Assembly: GCF_039542905.1 (NCBI RefSeq)
Contig: NZ_BAABIS010000001.1
Location: 8,308,001-8,372,000, forward strand
Direction: 5' to 3'
DNA: 64,000 nucleotides
From: Kitasatospora terrestris
Lineage (GTDB): Bacteria; Actinomycetota; Actinomycetes; Streptomycetales; Streptomycetaceae
Each line of letters opens with the position of its first letter. The stretch's first letter is position 1. The notes under the pieces were generated by a model. That model did not search any database, had not been told where the DNA came from, and was given only the letters and a program-made list of their open reading frames with translations. Both the position numbers and the translations under genes were made by a program. Of this stretch, positions 57,359-64,000 are shown piece by piece.

Positions 57359-58234
57359 ATGTCCTTGCCGCGCATCGGAGTCGTCATCGTGACCATGGGC
57401 ACCCGCCCGCGGGAGCTGGCGGCGCTCCTGGCTTCGGTGGCGAGGCAGGACTCCCCGGCGGCGCGGGTGGTCCTGGTGGGCAACGCGACACCGCTCACGG
57501 ACGTCGCGACGGACGCGACCAAGATCCCGCTGGAGGAGAACCTGGGCTGCCCCGGCGGTCGCAACGTGGCCCTGGAACTGCTGCGCGACTCGGGTGAGGT
57601 CGACGTCGTCGTCGAACTCGACGACGACGGCCTGCTCATCGCCGACGACGTGTTCCGCACGGTCCAGCGGCTGTTCGCGGAGGACCCGGAGCTGGGGATC
57701 GTCGGATTCAGGGTCGCCGACGAGCACGGGCACACCGAGCGGCGCTGGGTGCCCCGGCTCCGCGCGGACGACCCGATGCGCCGGGGCCCGGTGACCGCGT
57801 TCCTCGGCGGGGGCCACGCCCTCTCGATGCCCATGCTCCGGCAGACCGGCCTGTGGGCGGGGGAGTTCTTCTTCGGCCACGAGGAGTCCGACCTGGCCTG
57901 GCGCGCGCTCGACGCGGGATGGAAGATCCTCTACGAGCCCGATCTCGTCCTCCAGCACCCGAGGACCTCACCGGCCCGGCACGCGGGACACTACCGGTTC
58001 ACCGCCCGTAACCGGGTGTGGCTGGCCCGCCGGCGCCTCCCGCTCCTCCTGATTCCGGTCCACCTCGGCGTGTGGATCCTGCTCACCACGGCGCGGACCC
58101 GGACCCTCACGGGCCTGAAGGCGTGGTGGGGCGGATTCTTCGAAGGCGTACGGATGCCGTGCGGCCCGCGCAGGTCGATGAGCTGGGGCACGGTCTGGCG
58201 GATGACGCGCCTCGGACGCCCGCCGATCATCTGA
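57359..58234 (+). CDS. Glycosyltransferase family 2
   Basis: A 291-residue GT-A enzyme. It starts RIGVVIVTMGTRPRELAALL, has the nucleotide-sugar Asp motif VVELDDDGLLI and an acceptor-side FFGHEESDLAWRALDAGWKI (ED-type motif). A membrane-associated stretch near LLLIPVHLGVWILLTTA follows, so the protein may be attached to the membrane. Acts in synthesis of a cell-surface polysaccharide or glycolipid; donor and acceptor unknown. Stands alone between divergent and unrelated genes. Confidence 0.88.
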   Translation: MSLPRIGVVIVTMGTRPRELAALLASVARQDSPAARVVLVGNATPLTDVATDATKIPLEENLGCPGGRNVALELLRDSGEVDVVVELDDDGLLIADDVFRTVQRLFAEDPELGIVGFRVADEHGHTERRWVPRLRADDPMRRGPVTAFLGGGHALSMPMLRQTGLWAGEFFFGHEESDLAWRALDAGWKILYEPDLVLQHPRTSPARHAGHYRFTARNRVWLARRRLPLLLIPVHLGVWILLTTARTRTLTGLKAWWGGFFEGVRMPCGPRRSMSWGTVWRMTRLGRPPII

Positions 58235-58318
58235 CGTGGAGCGCGGGGGCAGGGTGCGGGGCGCGGGGTGCGGAGTGCACGCTCGGGGCGGGCCCAACCC
58301 TGTTGCTAGGGTGATCGA

Positions 58319-58753
58319 ATGACAGTCATTCGACAGGTCCAGGTCACGTTCGACTGCGCGTCACCCGAGCGGGTCGGCCGCTTCTGGTGCGAGGTGCTGG
58401 GGTACGTCCCGACCCCGCCGCCGCAGGGATTCGCCAGCTGGGAGGAGTACACCGGCTCCCAGGCGCCCGAGGACCGCGACTCCTGGTTCGTGGCCAAGGA
58501 CCCGTCAGGGGTCGGCCCGCGGCTGTACTTCCAGCGCGTCCCCGAGGGCAAGTCCGCCAAGAACCGGGTGCACCTCGACGTCCGGGTCGGCACCGGCCTG
58601 GTCGGCGACGAGCGGCTGGCCGCGCTCACCGCCGAGAGCGAGCGGCTGGTCGCGCTCGGCGCGGTGGTCGACCGGGTGCTGTACGCCGACGAGGAGAACG
58701 AGTCCTGCATCAACATGCGGGACGTCGAGGGCAACGAGTTCTGCCTGGACTGA
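58319..58753 (+). CDS. VOC-family protein
   Basis: A 144-residue VOC protein: VTFDCASPERVGRFWCEVLGY at the start, KNRVHLDVRVGTGL in the middle and NMRDVEGNEFCLD at the end. It belongs to the common actinomycete group that includes 4a-carbinolamine-dehydratase-like VOC proteins. TAGGGT at 58307-58312 ends 6 bases before the ATG and no ribosome site is seen, so the mRNA may be leaderless. Confidence 0.87.
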   Translation: MTVIRQVQVTFDCASPERVGRFWCEVLGYVPTPPPQGFASWEEYTGSQAPEDRDSWFVAKDPSGVGPRLYFQRVPEGKSAKNRVHLDVRVGTGLVGDERLAALTAESERLVALGAVVDRVLYADEENESCINMRDVEGNEFCLD

Positions 58754-58836
58754 CCCGGCGCCGCCGACTCTCGCGGGCCGGGCCCGGGCGCTACCGTCGT
58801 CAGTACGGGGAACGCCGGGAACACCAGGACAGCGGG

Positions 58837-61281
58837 ATGCCGATGAGCCGGACGCGCGCACTGCTCGACCGCCTCCGCGCCCGCGACCCGGGCCGGGAGA
58901 TCCCGCACCGCGCCGTCCGGGTCACCCTCGCCGCCTGCACCGGCTTCTACACCCTCCGCTACGGCTTCGGCCGGCCCAGCGCGGCGACCTATGCCCTGTT
59001 CGGGGCGATCTCGCTGGGCCTGCTCTCCCGGATCGGCGGCGGCGCCCGCGCCCGGGCCCGCACCCTGCTGGGCACCCTGCCCGCGGCCTATCTGCTGATC
59101 ACCCTCGGAACGCTGCTCGCCGTCCGCTCCTGGGCGGCCGCCCTCGGCATGCTCGGCATCGGGTTCGCCGTCGCCTACGGCTCGGTCGGCGGGCCCCGGC
59201 TGGTCGGCCTCGCCAACGGCCTGCAACTGCTCTACATCCTCCCGTGCTTCCCGCCCTACCGGCCCGAGGACCTGCCGCTGCGGCTGATCGGCGTCACCGT
59301 CGGGATCCTGCTGCTGGCCGCCGCCGAACTGCTGCTGTGGCCCGTACCGCCGCCGGTCCACTACCGGGACCGGCTCGCCCGCGCCGCCGCCGCGGTCGCC
59401 GACCTCGCCGACCGCACCGCGGCCGCCGTCGAGGCACCCCCACAGCGCCCGGTCCGCGACCGCGCCCCGCCTGGCCCCGCCGACGGCAGCCCCAGCGCCG
59501 CCGACGGCCGCCCCGACCCCGCCACCGAGGCGGTCGACGAGCTGCGGTTCTCCCGGATCCCGCTGCTGGAGCGCCCCGCCTCGGCGGGCGCCGCCGACCG
59601 CGCGCTCTCGCACGCGGCCACCGCGCTGCGCCACACCCGCGGGCAACTGCTGCGGATCGGCCGGGTCAACGACCTCGCCGGACCGCTGCCGCAGGCCGCC
59701 GCGCTGGTCCGGGCCACCGCACGGGCCGTCCGCGCGGCGGGCGAAGGCGCCCGCGCTGCCGGTCCGGTGCCCGGGACGGAGCCGATCGAGGCCGCCATCA
59801 CCGGCTTCGAGACCGCACGGACCACCCCGTTCCGGCCGGACGGCCCCCGCAGCGCCTACGACACCGGGACCGTGTCCGTGACCGAACCCGAACCCGCGCC
59901 CGTTCCCTCGGCCGGGCGGATCGGGCCGTACCCCACCTCCGACCCGGCCGAGGCGGCGACCGCCGCCCGGCTCGCCCTCGGGAGCATCGCCCTGGAGGCC
60001 GCCGAGGGCGCCCGCTTCCTCACGCTCGCCGTACGGATCAGCCGGCGCGCGCCACTGCCCCCCGACCCGACGCCGCCCGCCGACCGGCCCGGCCCCTTCT
60101 GGTACGGCCACGAGCCCGCCGTCCGGCTCTGGTGGGCGCGCTTCCGGGCCAACCTGACTCCGCGCTCGGTGTACTTCCAGAACGCCGTCCGCACCGCCGC
60201 CGCCCTCGCCGCGGCCCGCCTGCTGGTCGGCGGCCTCGACCTCACCCACGGCTTCTGGGTGCTGCTCGCCACCCTCACCCTGATGCGGACCACCGCCGCC
60301 GACACCGGGATGACCCTGCGCCCCGCGATCACCGGCACCCTCTGCGGGGCCGCCGGCTCCGCGGCCATGCTCCTCCTGGTCGGCGACCGGCCGCTGTTCT
60401 ACGCGATCGCCCTGCCCGTCGCCATGCTCACCGCCTTCACCCTGGGCCCCGCCCTCGGCCTGGTCTGGGCCCAGGGCACCTTCACCGTCGTGGTCGCCAT
60501 GGTCTTCGCCCAGCTCGCCCCCGCCAGCTGGAAGCTCGCCGAGGCCCGGCTGGTCGACGTCGCCACCGGAGCCGCCGTCGGCATCCTCACCGGGCTCTGC
60601 GCCTGGCCGCTCGGCGGCGGCCGCGAGCTGCGCCGGCGCGCCGCCGAACTGCTCGACGACAGCGCCGCCGCCGTTCACGAGACCGTCGCCGAACTGACCG
60701 GACGGCCCGCCCCCGGCGGGGCGGTGCGCCGGGCCCGCCGCTCCGCGGTGCTCGCCGAGGCCACCTACGCCCAGTTCCGCTCCGAACGCCACGACCCGCA
60801 GCCCGGTGCACCGGACTGGCAGGCGGTGCTGCTGACCGGGCAGCACACCGTCCGGGGCGCCGAGCAACTGCTCGCCAGGATCGTCCCGCACTCCCTGGCC
60901 GGCCGACCGGCCGTCGCCGGGCGCCTCGTCGGTGACGCCGACACCGCGGCCGCGGCCTTCCTCCGGGAGGGCGCCGCCCTGCGGGCCGGGCCCGTCCGGC
61001 CCGACCCCGCGCTCGCCGAGGCGCGCACCGCCCTGCTCGACGAGCGCCTCACGGTGGCCCGACTGCCGGTGGCGGACCCGGCGGCACTGCACGCCGTCGA
61101 CACCGCCGTCTGGCTGGTCGGTCTGGTCGACGACCTGGCGGCCGTACCCGGTGCGAAGGCTGCGCCCGACGGGCGCAGCCAGCCGGAGGAGGGGCGAGGG
61201 ACGGCCGGGGCGGCGGGCGGAGCGGCCGCGGACGCCGCGACCAGGGGCTCGAACGAGGGTGGGGGAGGGGGAGGCGGCTGA
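58837..61281 (+). CDS. FUSC-family membrane transporter
   Basis: An 814-residue membrane protein with two hydrophobic blocks: residues about 20-165 (TLAACTGFYTLRYGFGRPSA, ALGMLGIGFAVAYGSVGGPR) and about 450-600 (FQNAVRTAAALAAARLLVGG, GFWVLLATLTLMRTTAADTG). Long cytoplasmic domains lie between and after them. The FUSC/AaeB-type signature HGFWVLLATLTLMR is clear. Likely exports aromatic acids or similar compounds. The start (ATG 58837 or 58843) gives a normal length. Confidence 0.85.
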   Translation: MPMSRTRALLDRLRARDPGREIPHRAVRVTLAACTGFYTLRYGFGRPSAATYALFGAISLGLLSRIGGGARARARTLLGTLPAAYLLITLGTLLAVRSWAAALGMLGIGFAVAYGSVGGPRLVGLANGLQLLYILPCFPPYRPEDLPLRLIGVTVGILLLAAAELLLWPVPPPVHYRDRLARAAAAVADLADRTAAAVEAPPQRPVRDRAPPGPADGSPSAADGRPDPATEAVDELRFSRIPLLERPASAGAADRALSHAATALRHTRGQLLRIGRVNDLAGPLPQAAALVRATARAVRAAGEGARAAGPVPGTEPIEAAITGFETARTTPFRPDGPRSAYDTGTVSVTEPEPAPVPSAGRIGPYPTSDPAEAATAARLALGSIALEAAEGARFLTLAVRISRRAPLPPDPTPPADRPGPFWYGHEPAVRLWWARFRANLTPRSVYFQNAVRTAAALAAARLLVGGLDLTHGFWVLLATLTLMRTTAADTGMTLRPAITGTLCGAAGSAAMLLLVGDRPLFYAIALPVAMLTAFTLGPALGLVWAQGTFTVVVAMVFAQLAPASWKLAEARLVDVATGAAVGILTGLCAWPLGGGRELRRRAAELLDDSAAAVHETVAELTGRPAPGGAVRRARRSAVLAEATYAQFRSERHDPQPGAPDWQAVLLTGQHTVRGAEQLLARIVPHSLAGRPAVAGRLVGDADTAAAAFLREGAALRAGPVRPDPALAEARTALLDERLTVARLPVADPAALHAVDTAVWLVGLVDDLAAVPGAKAAPDGRSQPEEGRGTAGAAGGAAADAATRGSNEGGGGGGG

Positions 61282-61497
61282 GGTGCCGGGCGGGGTGGTT
61301 GCTGAAGGCGAGGCGGTGGCCGGACCGGCTGCGTGGCCGCGACCGAGGGCTGGCCGAGGGGGAGGGCGCACGGGGTCGAGGGGCCGGGGGCGATGGCGCG
61401 CGGTGCGGTTGCCGAGGGCGCGGCGGGGGTCGGGAGGCGGCTGGGGTGGCGGGGGCACGGCTGTCGAGGGGGGCCGCCGGGGCGGCGGAGGGTGTGG

Positions 61498-63087
61498 TCA
61501 GGGTTCGCGCTTCGCCGCTTGGGCGGCCGGGCGGCGGGTGGCCTCGTCCTCGGTGGTGACGCGGGTGCCGGGGTGTCCCAGCGCGCAGAGGAACGCCACC
61601 GCGAGGGCCGCCGCCATCCCGTACAGCACCGGGCGGTTGGCCGCCGCGAAGTCCGCCCGCAGGGCGGCGAGCAGGTCCGCGTCCACCCCGCTGGGCGCCG
61701 AGCCGCCGGAGCCCGCGCCGGTGAGGCTGCGGGTGATCTGTTCGGCCGTGCCGCGCGCCGCCTGCGGCGGGAGCCCGCGCTGTTCCAGCGTGTCGGTGAT
61801 CCGGTCCGCCGCGGTGTGCAGCAGGACGGTGCCCAGCACGGCGAGGCTCACGCTCGCCGAGTAGTTCCGGACGGTCTGGGTGATCCCGGTGACCTCGCCG
61901 TAGGAGCGGCCGATCGCCCGGTTCACCGCGTCCGTGGAGGCGGGGGTCAGCAGCAGGCCGATCCCGGCGCCCGCGAGGACGATCCACACCCACTGGGCGC
62001 CCAGCGACAGGTCGGTGATCTTCACCGCCCAGCCCGCGAAGCCCACCGCGCCGACCACCGTGCCCAGCAGCATCGCCGGCCGGGCGCCGCGCCGGTCCAG
62101 GATCCGCCCGCCGATCTGCGAGGCCGGGCCGAACCCGGCGAAGAACACCAGCAGGTACAGGCCCGCCTGGTTCGCCGAGTAGCCGAGCGCGATCTGCGCG
62201 TACACCGAGGCGAAGAAGAACACCGGGACGAAGGACATCATGGCGAAGAAGAGCACCGCGTTGTCCACCGCGAACGCCCGGTCGGTGAAGACCCGCATGG
62301 TGATCAGCGGGTCCCGGCTGCGCAGTTCCGCCAGCACGAACAGCGCCAGCACGGCGAGGCCGCCGACGATGCACCCCCAGGTCGCCGCGCTGCCCCAGCC
62401 CCACGCCGCGGCCTGCTGCAGGCCGAGCACGCTCAGGCCCATGCCCACCGCGACGAGCACGGCGCCCGGCCAGTCGATCGGCTCGGGGCGCGGCGTGTTC
62501 CGGATCCGGGCGAGGAAGGTCAGCACCAGGGCGACCACCGCCACCGGCACGTTCACCCAGAAGATCGCCCGCCAGCTCCAGCTGGTCAGCCAGCCGCCGA
62601 GGATCGGGCCGATCGCGGTCAGGCCGCCGGCGACGCCGAAGAACAGCGCGAGGGCCCGGCCGCGCCGCCGCACCGGGAAGACCTCGACCACCACCGCGAG
62701 CGCGGCCGGGAACATCAGTGCCGCGCCGAGACCCTGCACCGCGCGGAAGGAGATCAGCCAGGGTTCGGCCGCCCCGCCGGTCGGCACCGCCCCGCAGAGC
62801 GCCGATGCCGCCACGAACACCACCGTGCCGACCAGCATCATCCGCTTGTGCCCGAGGATGTCCGACACCCGGCCGCCGAGCGCGAAGAACGCCGCCAGCG
62901 CCAGCAGGTAGGCGTTGACCACCCACTGCATCGCGCCGGCGGAGAGTCCGAGCTCGCGGATGATGCTCGGTGCGGCGATCGACACGATGGTCTGGTCGAT
63001 GAAGGTCATCGACACGGCGAACAGCATGCCCGCGAGGGCGAGCCGCTCGTCGGTGCCACCGTTCCGTCCGCCGCTTCCGGCCGCCAT
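61498..63087 (-). CDS. DHA2-type (EmrB/QacA) drug exporter
   Basis: A 529-residue MFS transporter with 14 predicted helices. Motifs: SMTFIDQTIVSIAAPSIIRE in helix 1, GRVSDILGHKRMMLVG (motif A), FRAVQGLGAALMFPAALAVV and the antiporter motif C segment GGLTAIGPILGGWLTSWSWR. GGGAG precedes ATG 63087. No regulator gene is adjacent. The 216 bases between it and the convergent FUSC gene (61282-61497) are G-rich, without a clear hairpin. Confidence 0.9.
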   Translation of the reverse strand: MAAGSGGRNGGTDERLALAGMLFAVSMTFIDQTIVSIAAPSIIRELGLSAGAMQWVVNAYLLALAAFFALGGRVSDILGHKRMMLVGTVVFVAASALCGAVPTGGAAEPWLISFRAVQGLGAALMFPAALAVVVEVFPVRRRGRALALFFGVAGGLTAIGPILGGWLTSWSWRAIFWVNVPVAVVALVLTFLARIRNTPRPEPIDWPGAVLVAVGMGLSVLGLQQAAAWGWGSAATWGCIVGGLAVLALFVLAELRSRDPLITMRVFTDRAFAVDNAVLFFAMMSFVPVFFFASVYAQIALGYSANQAGLYLLVFFAGFGPASQIGGRILDRRGARPAMLLGTVVGAVGFAGWAVKITDLSLGAQWVWIVLAGAGIGLLLTPASTDAVNRAIGRSYGEVTGITQTVRNYSASVSLAVLGTVLLHTAADRITDTLEQRGLPPQAARGTAEQITRSLTGAGSGGSAPSGVDADLLAALRADFAAANRPVLYGMAAALAVAFLCALGHPGTRVTTEDEATRRPAAQAAKREP

Positions 63088-63352
63088 GCCGTGCTCCCTC
63101 CGTCGACCCGCTACCACCCGGACGACACTGCCCGCCCCGCGGCTCCGCGTCCGGTTGCGCCGCCGCGAAGTCATCCGCTCGGCGGATGCCCGCCCCCTGA
63201 CGGCGGCGGAGGGGACGTGCCTGTGCACGGTGTTCCGCCACCGGCACCACCGCGGACGGCCGCCGGACCGTCACGGTCCCGGTCACGCGCTCCGTGCGGA
63301 CGCGGACGACCCGTAGTACCGGCCCCTTGCCCGGCAGTTGTGGGGCCGGGGC

Positions 63353-63382
63353 TTGACGCCCGACTTTCCTCGGCCGTTAAAT
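63353..63382 (+). promoter_or_regulatory. Sigma-70-type promoter candidate
   Basis: TTGACG (63353-63358), an 18-bp spacer and TTAAAT (63377-63382), about 100 bases before the secreted-protein gene. It lies in the otherwise empty stretch 63088-63484, where I see no gene. Confidence 0.5.
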
Positions 63383-63484
63383 CTCGGCTTGAAGTAAGCG
63401 GTCGGGGGCGAGCGGCCGGGGTCAGGCCGGCCGACCGCCCCCGCATGCCGCCGTCCCCCGTAACCCACCAGACGGGTATGCACC

Positions 63485-64000
63485 ATGACCAGAGCCTCAG
63501 GTCCGCACCGCCTCGGCCTCGCCGCCGTCGCCGCCACCGCCCTCGTCGCGGCCCTCACCGCCCCGACCGCGCAGGCCGCGCAGGACGCCGCCCCGCCGCG
63601 CGGCGGCGGCGGACTCGGCGACAACGTCGTCGTGTTCGACCCCGGCATGCCCAAGGCCGAGATTCAGAGCCGACTGGACGCGATAGCGAAGGCCCAGGCC
63701 GGCAACGAGTTCGGCAGCGCCCGGTACGAGATCCTCTTCAAGCCCGGCACCTACGGCACCGCCGCCGACCCGCTGACCTTCTCGGTCGGCTTCTACGAGG
63801 CCGTCGCCGGCCTCGGCCGCAACCCCGGCGACGTGGTCGTCAACGGCTCCGTCGACGTCTACAACCAGTGCGTCGGCGGCGACCAGGCGCAGTGCTACGC
63901 CACCACCAACTTCTGGCGCTCCCTCAGCAACCTGACCGTCAACGTGGCGGGCAAGAGCGGCTGCTACGGCAACACCGACTTCTGGGCCGTCTCCCAGGCC
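63485..64000 (+). CDS. Secreted protein, N-terminal part (cut by window edge)
   Basis: The first 172 residues. The signal peptide (HRLGLAAVAATALVAALTAP) ends at AQAA. The mature chain contains VVFDPGMPKAEIQSRLDAIA, YEILFKPGTYGTAADPLTFS and VAGLGRNPGDVVVNGSVDVY, a pattern of right-handed beta-helix (pectate-lyase-like) proteins that streptomycete genomes often label adenylyl cyclase or coagulation-factor 5/8 domain protein. I regard those labels as unproven. Probably a polysaccharide-active or surface protein. The remainder lies beyond the window. Confidence 0.75.
   Translation, partial: MTRASGPHRLGLAAVAATALVAALTAPTAQAAQDAAPPRGGGGLGDNVVVFDPGMPKAEIQSRLDAIAKAQAGNEFGSARYEILFKPGTYGTAADPLTFSVGFYEAVAGLGRNPGDVVVNGSVDVYNQCVGGDQAQCYATTNFWRSLSNLTVNVAGKSGCYGNTDFWAVSQA

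Noticed and set aside
3..64000. CRISPR arrays, rRNA genes, prophage or integrase attachment sites
   Set aside because: I looked for direct-repeat spacers, rRNA signatures, integrases and tRNA-end duplications on both strands and found none.

Overview
The window is about 64 kb of very GC-rich chromosome with strong G/C third-position bias and many GTG starts. Its gene content (a GluABCD-type glutamate importer, an ECF41 sigma factor, a type III polyketide synthase, OsdK/OsdR-like regulators) fits an actinomycete of the Streptomyces/Kitasatospora group. That placement is inference from gene content, since no rRNA or other marker gene is present. The window cuts a gene at each end.

Layout. 0-8 kb: end of a fadH-type reductase, a large STAND NTPase with near-identical TPR repeats on the minus strand, then the four-gene gluABCD operon. 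8-14 kb: a 752-aa protein of unknown function whose mRNA begins with a complete tRNA-shaped element ending on its start codon; divergent from it is an operon for an amino-acid permease, a cupin and an FAD oxidase, followed by a PRC-barrel gene. 14-28 kb: a mosaic of a type III PKS, an ArsR-MFS pair with a visible operator, VOC proteins, a ricin-type lectin, a Fic protein with its partner, a poly-gamma-glutamate hydrolase, a cyclophilin, an FMN reductase, an ECF41 sigma factor and an SDR. 28-31 kb: lower-GC polymorphic toxin locus with a WXG100-like carrier, an HNH-type toxin and two SUKH-type immunity genes, next to an HU gene broken by a 7-bp duplication.

31.5-54 kb is the most coherent part: a hypoxia/dormancy island comparable to the DosR regulon of mycobacteria and the OsdR region of Streptomyces. 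It has an OsdK/DosS-like GAF sensor kinase and its LuxR-type partner, universal stress proteins, a zinc alcohol dehydrogenase, an Rv1733c-like membrane protein, a complete arginine deiminase pathway (antiporter, arcA, arcB, arcC), a ribosome hibernation factor, oleate hydratase, phosphoketolase and bifunctional AdhE. DosR-box-like motifs (GGGACCNNNGGCCC and variants) recur in its promoters. Together the genes could give ATP and NAD+ without oxygen (arginine to carbamoyl phosphate to ATP; sugar phosphates to acetyl phosphate; acetyl-CoA to ethanol) while ribosomes are stored. The same island is decaying: I find remnants of a SpoIIE phosphatase, a PNPOx-like protein, an Acg nitroreductase, three universal stress proteins, a GNAT acetyltransferase cut by an IS5-family element, and only the N-terminus of pyruvate formate-lyase.

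54-64 kb: ordinary chromosome with a YdjM-like membrane hydrolase, a flavin reductase-like protein, a DUF5685 protein with an extreme cysteine tail, a glycosyltransferase, a VOC protein, a FUSC transporter, a DHA2 exporter and the start of a secreted protein.

The observation I rate highest is the tRNA-like leader at 10190-10266: all four stems pair, the length is 77 nt, and it ends in an encoded CCA whose A is the A of the downstream ATG.
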